DNA of 47,105 bases from Intoshia linei (Eukaryota > Orthonectida > Rhopaluridae): positions 1 to 47,105 of the forward strand of contig LWCA01000150.1 of the NCBI GenBank assembly GCA_001642005.1. Reading direction: 5' to 3'. The stretch's first letter is position 1. Each line of letters starts with the position of its first letter. The notes below the pieces were generated by a model, which saw only the letters and a list, made by a program, of their open reading frames with translations, was not told the DNA's origin and ran no database searches. Below, in pieces: positions 36,082 to 47,105 of this stretch. The translations under genes and the position numbers were made by a program.

Positions 36082-39000
36082 TTAAGAATCCATAGGTTCC
36101 TCGGAATGAATATCTAAAAAGGTATAAAAATAAATTAAAAAAAATGAAAACTCAAACATTGGCAAGTAAGAGAATGACTACTCTTGAAAAAGCAAAAATG
36201 AGTCTGAGCAAAAAAGTTTATGGGATGGCAATTCTTTTTATTAAAACTCATCATTAATGTGTTGTGCAATTTAATATGATTACAAATGTTGGTAAATTGA
36301 TAGAAAGAATAATAAGTAAAATCAGCAGTACATTGATGAAAAGAAAAATCAGTTTGTGTCCACCTAGAAATGCATTCATTTCCTGTGACATTGACAAAAA
36401 ATGAACCTATACATTTCTTTTGATTGCCATAATTACCCTCCTCATCATCATTAATTAAATTTGCAACATCTACAAGTTGACCCCCAGTTTCACCGTTTTC
36501 TAAATTGAATTTTTCTAGAAATGAATACACTATAAATTGCACAACACCGAAATTAAACATGTATAATACTAAATTACCTCTCTTCTTGGGTTTTATTTCA
36601 GTAAAAGAATCAGAATTGGTAAATGTATCGCAATTTTTTGAATTTGTGGGGGTAAGGTTAATATTAGTAATAGTGTCCCTTCTAGTTTCATTAATATTGC
36701 CATTTTTTTCTACTGATGTGTCCAAATCTGATAAATACTCATCAGCTGTAAAGAACTCGCCAGCTGAAGTATCGAAATTGGATCTAGCAGAAGCAAAAGA
36801 TGTCATTGACTGAAATGTACATACAGAATCCATAGACAAATTGTGCATTGTTTGTTCATCCATGGTACATGAAATCTTATGATTGATTTCAGTTAAATGT
36901 TTTTTTATTGTTGGTTCATTGGGTTTAAAAACTTGGTATTCGTCGGTTACTAAAAAATGTCAAAAATATAAATTTTTAAAAAACCTTTTCTCTCCATACT
37001 CTTTATTTCAATTGGCCCTGGTTCATAGCTAATCAAATGAGCTGAAGCAAGATTTACATCGTCATTGTTTGGAACATTAAAGTCATCGTCATCCTTATAG
37101 TCGAGTTTTTTTTGAATTTTGAATATATCACTTACAATTTCAGCTGCAAATTTTTCGTCAGTGTTGACATTTTCAACGCCCACTTTTTCTATAGGGTCAT
37201 CCATTTTTCCATTTTCAGGTTGTTTTTCGAAATTATTTTTAAAATCAGTATAATCTACATTGTTATAAATGTCTTTATCACTAAAAAAATCTTGCTCGTT
37301 TTGTGATTCGAGGTTTGATGATGGCTCCTCGTTTATAGATTCTAAAACGAATTTTTTTGAATCTTCTTGATTATCTTCCTCAATATTATTTAAATTCAAT
37401 GCAAAATTATCGAAGCAAGCAGTTTCAGCAATTTCATTCATATCTTCATAGCTAGAAAGGAACGAATTTGAACCTTTACCTTCTGATGTATTTTCTTTAA
37501 CGATGCACTCATCTAAAATAGAATGTATAAATAAGTTTTTCAGATTAAAGTATGTGCCACGGCATAGTTGCGGAGAGCCCAAATTCCACCAGGGCCAGAT
37601 AAATATTATCCGCCTCAACTAGAGTCTAATTTATCCCAAATGAGCATTAAAGTTATATTTTTGAATATATTTGTACAATAATCATTTTGTGTTAAATTTA
37701 AATCGTCAAGTCAAGACTCGAGACATGTCTATAGGTACATGAAATTACGCATGGTTTGCGAAATTTTGTTTTAGTGGATTATTTTTGATTCTCGGGACCT
37801 CTTGGGTGAAATGTTCGACTCTGAGCATTTATAAAATAAACTTTTCCAAAAAATATATGGTGCTTTAAAAAATTAATAATAACAAGCCTTTTTACCGTGA
37901 AAGCATCACTTTATCAGATTAACATTTTTTGTGTGTTAACTGAATATAACTGTATCAACAGTAACTTTTAAAAAATTCTAAGGCTCTTTTCATTTTTTCA
38001 AAAAAAAGTAATCTGTGGTTTTCATAGTGAAAATCAACTTTTTTGTTTAACATTTATGATAATGTTTATGATTTTAAAAACTATCCAATAATTTATGTTG
38101 TATAAAATTCTAAGACTTTTTTCATTTTTACAAAAAAGGATAATTTGTGGTTTTCGCAGTCAAGACATAAAATTTTGATATAGAAAATTATCATAATGTT
38201 GATGATTTAAAAATTTTGATCAGATTGCGTACTTTTTTTATAATTCTAGGACGAGTTTAAATTTAAAAAAAAGGAAAATTGGGGTTTTTTACCTTGAAGG
38301 ACTTAATTTGTAAAAATTAAATTTGGGACAAAACAATACTCTCGTAAAACTGTAATAGAAAGAAATAATTTGTAAAACTCGAATCCTCTTACTTTCTTAA
38401 ATAAATTAGAACAAACAGACATACATTTTAAACTAAATTACTCTATATAACTAATGATACACCATAATTTTAGAATACCTTTAACAGAATCATCATTATT
38501 GATATGATTTTCAGTAAATTCAAAATTATTCATTGATTCGGAATTGCCATTTAAATTATCAAAATTATCTGATAAACAATCCATAATCTCTGCTTCAATA
38601 TCGTCGACTATACCAACATTAATATGCTTTTTGCTGACATTTGCATAATCATTACTAAAATGCAATGGAACTTTCTCTTCAATACTGGAAACGGAACCTT
38701 TATCAGAAATCTCTATATCACGACAGAGTCCATCCGACAAAACATTGACAAATTTTTCTTCTTTCGACACAAAACTGATATTACAATTATCTTTACATTG
38801 ATTGTTTTTTACATTTTCATTTTTTATATTATACAAAGAAAAATACAAAACACAGACATTAGCTTTATAAATAAAACCCTGTTTATTATTGGAAAATATA
38901 CTCTTCTTATCTTCCAGAGTCTTGAAAATTGTTAACGTAGAAAGAACATTATTGGAATTAGATTTCATTAAATCTGATTTATTAAAATTGACAAAAATAC

Positions 39001-42000
39001 TTTGATCTTCATTCTTATCTATATTGATATTATTGACAGTGGTCATTTCTTCATTTTTGGAGAATTTGGTAGTCAATTTTGAGTATCGAAAGGGATGAGG
39101 TATAATGTAAAAATAATTTTTAATTTCAAATTGATTAATATTATCTGCCCATGGTTTTATTTGATCCCTTGAATTTTTGAAATAAATCAATTTTTTCAAT
39201 TCATGGAATGAATACAACTTTGACCTTTTTCTAACTTCCTCTGGAGTTGCCTCTACTTTATTGTAAATTTGTAATTTTTCAAAATTAAAAAACAATTTTC
39301 GACCAGTATCAACTTCTACCGGTCTACTTTTTGCCAAAAGCGTATAGTTTTCATTCTTTTCGGCTACTCTATCACGCCCGTCATCAGTAGAACTCATTAC
39401 GCGCAAACAAAGATTTCCATCAGGAAGCCATTTTCCGTACACGTAAAATTTGACAATAATTGGGGTTCTAATGACTAAATCGTAAATAGTATTGACAAAA
39501 TCAAGTGATGTTTGTGATATTTTGTCTATAGAATTTAAATTGTTATCGTCAACATATTGTTCATCCAAATTTACCAACCAAAATCTCCCTGAAAAAATTG
39601 TAGAAAATTGCACACAACCATTTTCATAAGAAAATGTGATAGCATCAGTCATATCCGTCCATTGCGGAGGTTCATTACCACCACAAATACTACACATAAC
39701 TCGCAAGTAGGCTAAATTAACTCGTTTTGGCGCAACGTCATTTATTAAGAGAACTGATGGCACAGGAATATTGATATTGATTTCTTTATAAAATTTTCGT
39801 CTTCTAGGCTCAATTGAAACAATAGGGCTGAGCATTTTTGAAAATTTGTCCAGCTCGTATTCACTTAAATTAGGCATTTTCATTGTTGATATTCCTATGG
39901 CCTTGGTTTTGCTAATAGCATTTTGAAAAATAAGTGAAAACACATTTTCTTCGCAAGATGAAACCAAACGTCCGCCATTGGTACCTATCGCTAAATTATC
40001 AATTGTTGTTCGAGAAATGATGGCAAAATAAACTGGCAATTCTTTCATGGTAAATTGAATAACAGTCTTGGAACATGAACCGTACATTTCCACGCTACTT
40101 CCAGCATTAGCAGAAATAGCGTCAATCGAATTTATGCTTAATTCCACACGTTTACCTGAAATCAACGAACAATCAATATTTTCAGCTATTCCAATTTTAG
40201 AATATTTTCCAGTTGAATGTATACTCCATTTTTCATCCTTATTCCTACGTAGCACAATCAATTCTCTTTCATTTCCCCGTAGAGCTGCAAAGTGAGGTAC
40301 TTCCAAATTAATAATTTTGTGTAAGCTACTCTTGTTGGAAATAATTTTAATTATGTGAGATACTAAACCCTCTCCTTCATTAAGAACCAAGGATTTGTAA
40401 ACGGATCGTACTTCAGATATAGATAGTAATTTACAAACAAACTGAGTAGGCTCATCAACAGCTTTAGGTGGTATGATGAATCTAATGCCCATTTTTCTAC
40501 AACCTCGCAATGACCCACCTCGTGAATCGACCACGAAACTGCTCAAAAAGCTGGTCCATAGTCGTTTATCAAATATATCTTGGTCATTGTCGGCATTATC
40601 AGTATTTTCAGCAAAAAGTTGGTTCATTTCATTCGAGTAAATAGGTTCATCCAATTCGTCACCATTTTTTGTTTTAAATACACCACTTTCAACTGATTCA
40701 GCGTCCATTTTGTTTAAATCTTTTGATTCACTTTTTTCATCGAAATTTTCAAATGTATCATAGTTTTTGGGCAATCCTCTAATATTTGTTATTTCTGTAG
40801 TTTCTTTATTAGAAAGATAACCAAACGACTTTTCCAAGAGTTCAATTTCGTTGTCACTATCTGAAAAATCTTTTTCAATCATATCATCAGGGTAGTATTT
40901 AGACATGTCTGATATACGTCTATCCATAGAAGCAAATTCGACGTTTTCATTCAAATTTGTATGAGGTTCAAGTAATTTGTAAATTTTCCAATTTTTCAAC
41001 GATTTAGCGATATTTATTGGTTTGTAACCGTGCCTAGATGTAATATCTGCGGATGCGTCATAGGACAATAAAATACTCACTACGTTTACGTGATTCTGTT
41101 GTGCAGCGTGGTGTAATGATGTGTAATTCAAACTTGTAACAGCGTCAACTAGAGCACCGTGATCCAATAAAAATCTAACCATGTTAATCGCACCGAAATG
41201 ACAAGCCGTGTGCAACGGGGTATATCCTGCTTTAGTGGGGGAATTTATGTCAATATCGTACATTATTAATACAGAAGCTATGGAAATGTTATCTTCTTGC
41301 GACGCTAGGTGCAATGGGGTTATACCATTCGAAGCCGTTACATTACACCGCGCTTTATGTAATATCAAATTTTCACAAATGTCAACATTTCCTTTTAAAG
41401 AAGATATATGCAAAGGAGTAAATCCAAGTTTTGAAGCACCATTGACTTTAGCGCCACAATTGAGTAATAGTTTAACCAAATCTGCGTTGTTTTTACGAAC
41501 TGCAACGTGTAAAGGCAAATAGTGATTGTTGGCTTTCGCATTAATATCAGCTCCACGGTCAATAAGAAGTACTGCTACTTTTTGAGCATCGTAATGAGTG
41601 GCTACATGCAGGGCAGTCAGGCCGTATTTACAGCGAATATCCTTCTGTATTCCTTTATTGATTAAACAAATTGCTACATCTCGGCTATCGTACTTTGCAC
41701 AGATGTGAAGTGCATTAAAACCTTTCTTCGTTTGAAGCATCATATTAGCTCCATTTTCAATAAGCCTTACTGCAATCTCGGCATGATTCGAACGTGCAGC
41801 AACATGAAGGGCGCTGTGGCCGTCAATTGTTGTTGTGTTAGTATCAATTTGATAAGAAATCAACAAATCAATGATTTCTAAATTACCTATTTTTGCGGCA
41901 ATATGCAAAGCCGTCTGACCTTCGTCTGCCTGCCCATTTATATCGGCATTGTTCTTTATAAGAATTTTGAGAGAATCGATTTTATTGGATCGTGTGCACA

Positions 42001-43549
42001 AATGTACACTAGTTTCTCCACTATTGGTCTTTTTGTTAATATCAACTTTACAAGTCAAGATATACGCCAAAGATTCTACATTGTTCATAAACGCACAAAT
42101 GTGTAAAGGAGTCAACCCAGAATCGGCGCTTTTATTAATTTTTGCATGATATAAAATTAACAATTTGATGAATCTAACATTATTTTTTTTACATGCAATA
42201 TGAAGTGGTGTAAATCCATTCAGTGCTTCACAATTGACGTTAGCCTTGTTTTGTAACAATAATTTTGCCACGAAATATCCATTACAATGAGCTGCAACAT
42301 GCAACGGTGTCAGAGAATCAACACATACACCTTCCACGTTCGCTCCGTGCATAATAATTAACTTTGCACACTTTTCGTTGTCTCCTTGAGCGGACACATG
42401 CAAAGGGGATAGGCCACTTTTACTCTTGGGTTCAATATTTACATTACTCTTGATTAAAAGTCTTGCAACACTTAAATGGCCGTATCGACAAGAATAATGC
42501 AAAGCGGTGAGGCCATCTTTCGTGACATTTTCATGATTAGCATGATTAGTCAATAACAAATCTACAATATTCGATCGACCCCATCGACTAGATACATGAA
42601 GTGGCGTAATACCATTCCTAGCTTTAAAATCGATTGTAGCCAAATTTGTAATCAAGAGTTTTGCTGCATTTAAGCTATTATAATGGGCAGTGATGTGCAA
42701 CGCCGTAAAACCATTCTTAGTGACGGTATCCACATCAAAATCTTTAAGCAGCACTCGTAGTATATCGACGTCGTTACATTTGGCCGCAATATGTATTGCT
42801 CGTAAACGACAATTAACCTGTGGTAACTGTTTCAAGTTGATGTCTTCAAGTAAAATACTAACAGATTGAGAATGTTTTTGTTGTAATGCCACTGCCAAAG
42901 GCGAAAACCCATCATTAGTATAAATATTTTGTTTGGCACCTTTTGCAAGTAGATATTTTATAATTTCATATTTGTTTTCCTGGGCAGCCATATATATCGG
43001 CGTAAATCCATTAGCACTTTTACCATTAACATGTGCTCCGGTTTCCACCAAAAGTTTTACCACGTTTAAATAACCAGATAGGCAGGCTAAATGAATTGAA
43101 CCGTTCCCTCTATTGGAATAAATATTTACGTTTGCTCCACGATCCAATATGATTTTAACCAATTCTGAATATCCTTCTTTACTGGCCAAATGTAAAGCTG
43201 TTAATCCTGCAGAATTTTGGTAGTCAACTTGAACCAATTTATTATTTAAAATGTTTAGTAATTCATCTTTATTTCCAATTCGTGCAGCCAATAAATATCG
43301 CGTGTTGTAATCGTGACATTTATGGTTTTCTCGTACTAATGTTTCATTTTGAGTTAGTCGTGATTTTCTTGGTCTAACAATTGAATTATATATCAAATTT
43401 GATAAATTTGTATCATTAGTTGAGTGTGAATCAATCGTCTGCGAGACCCATGAACCGTTGTCATGGTCTTTGTTCATTTCGTCTGTTGGAAATATTTTTT
43501 CCATAACAAAATCTTGATGCGGAACAGGTTCAGAATTTAAATTAGACAT
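36082..43549 (-). CDS. Ankyrin: ANK repeats, two ZU5 domains, UPA, no recognised death domain
   Basis: Five exons in matching phase 1: 43549-38479, 37512-36985, 36949-36578, 36514-36413 and 36113-36082 (TAA), about 2034 residues. Canonical ankyrin, the spectrin-binding adaptor that links membrane proteins to the cortical cytoskeleton. Residues about 83-866 hold some 23-24 ANK repeats (TALHLASKEG, GLTALHYSCRYGHLSVARLL). The first ZU5 begins near 1005 (FVVDSRGGSLRGCRKMGIRF, IIPPKA, HFAALRGNERELIVLRR). The second lies near 1185-1290 (GTNGGRL). UPA follows near 1296-1420 (PQWTDMTDAITFSYENGCVQ, RFWLV, VKFYVYGK). Everything after about residue 1470 is acidic and low complexity, ending IHSEEPMDS. 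No death domain pattern is visible. The second intron is only 35 nt with a GTTTTT donor. The last splice (36412 to 36114) is the least certain. Confidence 0.92.
37680..37850. repeat. Pogo/Tigger-like fragment in ankyrin intron 1
   Basis: GTCAAGTCAAGACTCGAGAC and TGATTCTCGGGACCTCTTGG resemble the bodies at 20866-21000 and 31545-31690. The ends were not identified. Confidence 0.45.
37870..38395 (+). repeat. Family R tandem-unit segment in ankyrin intron 1
   Basis: At least three units of about 125-135 bp, starting near 37971, 38104 and 38255. Each carries AATTCTA.G.CT, an A tract, GTAATCTGTGGTTTTC or its variants and a GTGAAAAT- or CAAGAC-like motif. It makes up about half of the 966-nt intron and has the same orientation as the segment at 35270. 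Confidence 0.7.
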
Positions 43550-44630
43550 TATTTAAAAGTAATGACAATTTTTTCTCTTTGATAAGATGGAGAAAGCAAA
43601 CAAATATCGGTGAGCGTAACAAAGACGACAGACTGTAAATAATAAAAAATTTGTCAATATTTTTAAATTTCAAATCGTTATCATTATCAGACATGAATTA
43701 CAGACATTGAGTGTAATTATCGTTATAGTTTTTAATCCAATAGTTTTTGCGATTCGTGTATTTTAATATTTTTATTATTTTATTTTTCAATGGAAATATT
43801 AATCACTTGGTTAATGTATGATTACAGAGCATGTGGTTTGTATTATTTTTAGCCTTTGTATTTATTTACTGACTAGTTATTTTACTAATGCAATATAATT
43901 GTCAATGTGCAGGTAAAATTTGGATTGTTGCTTTCATTATTATAAAATGGCAAAATTAGCACAATTCACGTAAATTGCTGATTTAGTTTGTAGAGAAAAT
44001 TATAATATTACATGTAGAATGTTTATTGACTCTTTAATTTAGTCGAAATATTGAATTTAGACATACATGGTGCATAAATTACCTAATTCGATATTTATTA
44101 AAAGTTTGGCCTAATTTTGGATCATTTGCATCCCGTAAAAAGTAGTATTGATAAAAATGTAGATAATGTGGGACGTGCTTGTATAGTATTTACTGTAATT
44201 ATTAAGTTTTAATTAATTTAAAATAAAATAAATTTTTTAGATTCATTTATGTTTTTTAATTTTTAAATTGAATATTGATTTGGCATATATTATTTATAAT
44301 TGGTTCATCTAAACATCTTAATATAGTGAAAAATTAAATAGGAACGTGAGTGGATTTAATTTTTTAATTATTCATCAAAATTTCAATACCTTTGGAATTA
44401 TCTCAAGTATCTACCTTTCCAAATTTTGTAATAAAACTTAATGTGAAGATCATTATGTTAAATTCTAGAGCAGTAGTTCACTAACGTATTTTGTATACCG
44501 TCCACTTTTCGATAATTTATATTCCGTAAATGTGTAAAATAATTATTTAATTTACAATATAATTAAACCTTAATAATAAGTAGATCTAAATATTTTCAAA
44601 TATCGTTGGATTATTTTCAATCTCCCTAAA
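43550..44630. other. Upstream region of the ankyrin gene
   Basis: The ATG at 43549 is preceded (on minus) by an AT-rich stretch. No distinguishable promoter element, repeat or exon. A 5' non-coding exon could be hidden here. The region at 43570-43640 is slightly GC-richer and may be 5' UTR. Confidence 0.4.
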
Positions 44631-44631
44631 T

Positions 44632-44700
44632 CAGCGTTTCCCAAATATCGGTCTGCGAACAAGTATTGGTCCGCGAAATAATTTTAAAAAATTAATTCAA
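44632..44700 (+). repeat. hAT-type left end
   Basis: CAGCGTTTCCCAAATATCGG followed by GGTCCGCGAAATAATTTT matches the left end of the element at 4819-5108. I did not find a right end, so the element is truncated or interrupted by the minisatellite beside it. Confidence 0.5.
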
Positions 44701-44789
44701 TAATTACAAGTCAATTTGCAGAGTTGTTCACATATATGTACTTTTGTTAATTTATACATCCACTTTTTGAATTTTCAGATTGTTTTTTT

Positions 44790-45090
44790 AACAAACCTTA
44801 GTGGGAGTATTTTTTAAGTTTTTTTTTAACCATACATTTGAAAGGGAATATTCAAATTATATTTTTTACATAACATTAAAGTATGGGTTGTTGAAGTTTT
44901 TTAACCTTATCCTTGAAGGATCTATTTCAGATTATTTTTTAACCAAACCCTTGAAGGGGAATTTTCAGTTTATTTTCTAACCAAATATTACAGTGGAGGG
45001 TTTATTGAAATGTTTTTAAGCAACCCTTCAAGGGTAATTTTATAGTATTTTTTTAATGAAACTCTTGAAAAAGGATTTTTAGATTATTTT
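44790..45090. repeat. Minisatellite, units of about 40 bp (reverse of 13015)
   Basis: Six or more units like AACCAAACCCTTGAAGGGGA followed by TTTTCAGATTATTTTT. They are the reverse complement of the unit at 13015-13275. Further single units occur near 45290-45360 (AAACCTTTCCTTTTAAGG). Confidence 0.75.
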
Positions 45091-45727
45091 TAATTGTAAT
45101 TGATATTAATAGTTTTTATGAACTTATACATTGATCATTGGAACATCATAATTAATTATACTTGTCTTTACATTTTTATCATCATTCACAATGGTTTATC
45201 GATATGGCTAAAGCAAGACAATCCATTTTGTAATGTTAAAGTAAATATTCTACTACTAAGTAAAGTAATACTCTAAAAATTAATATTGAAGGGTTCGTTA
45301 GAAAAAATCTTAAAAAACCTTTCCTTTTAAGGTTTGGTAAAAAAATAATCTGAAAATTCCAAAAGTGCATATATAAGTGAACAAAAAGTTTTGAATTTGA
45401 AGATAAAAATAGTCCACTACTGATATAGGAGTTTGTTGTAAATTGATATTAATTAAATGCCATTCTAATCAATACTTATATATAATATTGCCTATATATA
45501 TTGTATATTAAATATATCAATTTAACATTTAATGTGGATCGTTGATTTTATTTTGTGTATTGATTATACCAGATTAACTAGGTTTATATACAATATTTTT
45601 GAGTAAAATCAATATTTATTCACAAAATATTGTGTAATTTCATATCATTGTCAATTTTGTGATATGCTCGTTCGCTCTAAATTTTGTTTTCAAACCTTAA
45701 TGAACAGTATATATTATACAATATTAT
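45091..45727. other. Intergenic region
   Basis: AT-rich with the stray minisatellite unit at 45290-45360. Nothing else recognised. Confidence 0.4.
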
Positions 45728-46115
45728 AATGTACTAGGTTGACTTTTATGTACTACGTACAAACAGCACCTAACTCTGCCGAGGGCACATTTTTATTCTA
45801 CCAAAAAAATAAATTTACGTTGAAAATCTAACTTAAAAATCATACTATTCACTATTATCAATCCTTTTAAGGAGTGGTTCCAAACTTGTTTTAAATGGAA
45901 CTGTCATATCACATTACTTTTTACTTTTAAGTGAATTATTCCATCTTAATTTTTGTTGTTAACATTTGAGTAAAGAATTTTAAAAACATTGTTATTCATT
46001 TTTTTAATTTATTAGACAAAATGTGTCTATAATATTAAAAATAAAGTAAAAACAGTCCAATCCTAAAAATTGTCATAAATAGCATACAATAAAATAAATT
46101 GTAAATTTTTCTTGA
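45728..46115 (+). repeat. Dispersed repeat family R, copy 5'-part
   Basis: Begins TAGGTTGACTTTTATGTACT, then CTCTGCCGAGGGCACATTTT and TTTTAAGGAGTGGTTCC. It ends with ATAGCATACAATAAAATA. Collinear with copy 1 at 2823. Confidence 0.75.
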
Positions 46116-46304
46116 CAATTCAACGTTAATGGTCAGCAAAAATTTGAATGTTAAATGAATCGTTCATGGTAAAGAAAGTTTGGAACAGCTGGATTTAATA
46201 ATGGATAGTGCAACCAATTTTTCTGTAATGTGTATGGGCTGTCGACAAGTTTTTATATAAAAATTACACATTTTTAATATTTGTAAAAAAAAATTATTAT
46301 CTTT

Positions 46305-46960
46305 ATATATGACTAACTTGGCAGTTTTGTACTACGTACAAACAGCACCTAGCTCTGCCGAGGGCACTCTTTTATTATACCAAAAAAAGCAATTCACGTT
46401 GAAAATTTAACTTAAAAATTCTACTATTAACTATTATCAATCCTTTGTTTTGTTTTGTTAACATTCGCGTAAAGAATTTAAAAAAAATTGTTATCCCATT
46501 TTTTTAATTTATTAGACAGAATGTGTGTATAAAACAAATATTAAAAATAAAGTAAAAATAGTCCAATCCTAAAAATTGTCATAGTGTTGTAACAGTGAAG
46601 TTGCAGTTCACTTTAACCTGAACTGTAACTTCACTTTTATATTAAACTTGTTATCGCAGTTATAATTCTTATTATTAAACATTATTTGTTAGATTCGGGT
46701 CTTAAACCTTCAAGCTTCGATTGAACTTCAGCTTTAATTCCTCTATCTATCATTGAACCACTACAAATAGCATAAATTCCGGAAAAAATAAAATTATAAA
46801 AACACATTTTGTCATTTTCAATGTGATGACATATATTCAGTATCAATTTAATAAATACCTAAAAATACCAATTGTGTATAAATAATTAATTGAATCTTCA
46901 CTTTATAAATATTTCAGTCGAATTTTACCATTGTTGCAAAGGATTGTAATATAAAAATGA
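46305..46960 (+). repeat. Dispersed repeat family R copy carrying an insert
   Basis: Same beginning (TTGGCAGTTTTGTACTACGT, CTCTGCCGAGGGCAC) and same later blocks as the other copies (ATAGCATAAATTCCGG, AAAGGATTGTAATATAAAAA). The block between GTCATA and AAATAGCATA is interrupted by about 180 bp (46584-46764). The two family R copies at this edge of the window are direct repeats. Confidence 0.75.
46584..46764. mobile_element. Small hairpin-bearing insertion inside family R
   Basis: It is absent from the five other family R copies at this point, so it is a later insertion. It carries AGTGAAGTTGCAGTTCA and TGAACTGTAACTTCACT around an 8-nt loop: a 17-bp stem with one mismatch. The ends GTGTTGTAAC and ..GAACCACTAC are weakly inverted. 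Class unknown. Confidence 0.6.
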
Positions 46961-47105
46961 TTGATGTTATAAATTTGTCCATACTTTTGGCCTTTTTTCT
47001 TGTGAATGTTACTTTTCTTGTTAACATTTTATGTTAAATTTGTAACAATTGTCAATAAAAAAAATAACGTTTCAGTTAATATAAAGTTAATCTTATAAAT
47101 TCGTT

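Noticed and set aside
40068-42149. Several plus-strand ORFs of 64-104 codons opposite the ankyrin gene
   Set aside because: They are antisense shadows of the ankyrin repeat and ZU5 coding sequence.
1-47105. CRISPR arrays, operons, ribosome binding sites or prokaryotic mobile systems
   Set aside because: All genes are spliced eukaryotic genes; tandem arrays present are degenerate minisatellites without spacer structure.

Overview
This window is AT-rich nuclear DNA from an animal (by eye about three quarters A+T or more). It carries four spliced, protein-coding metazoan genes separated and invaded by many small DNA transposons. I identify it as metazoan because of an ankyrin with its full array of ankyrin repeats plus the ZU5-ZU5-UPA module, a WAPL cohesin-release factor, a NET-family (Noc/Elbow/ZNF703-like) zinc finger gene, and a WDR49/WDR64-type WD40 gene. 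Proteins are divergent and Asn/Lys-rich. Many introns are only 34-44 nt, with relaxed GT donors (several GTTTTT) and TTTAG acceptors. I cannot name the species or phylum from the sequence.

Layout. 1-1150: decayed cut-and-paste transposase. 1150-3800: small inverted-repeat elements and one copy of a dispersed repeat, called family R here. 3825-12154 (+): WDR49/WDR64-like gene whose 5' half is missing and one of whose exons is split by a 124-bp hAT-type element. 12155-15590: MITEs and a minisatellite. 15875-19956 (-): two-exon NET-like zinc finger gene. 20000-25092: mostly AT-rich intergenic DNA, with one hAT-type element and two small GC-rich islets that may be unassigned exons. 25093-32232 (-): 13-exon WAPL gene. 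32469-36080: a hAT-type element with an internal duplication and more family R copies. 36082-43549 (-): five-exon ankyrin gene whose first exon encodes about 1690 residues. 43550-47105: intergenic, with a minisatellite and two family R copies.

Exon models were built by reading translations and requiring GT-AG borders with matching phase. For WAPL (predicted 860 aa) and ankyrin (predicted 2034 aa), every junction keeps frame and the products align with remembered family landmarks. The genes do not form a pathway: they are unrelated housekeeping or developmental genes (cytoskeletal membrane adaptor, cohesin regulator, transcriptional repressor, cilium/sperm-type WD40). I see no new multi-gene system. 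The most unusual points are the micro-introns and permissive donors, the transposon-broken WD40 gene, the ankyrin without a recognisable death domain, and the composite small transposons.
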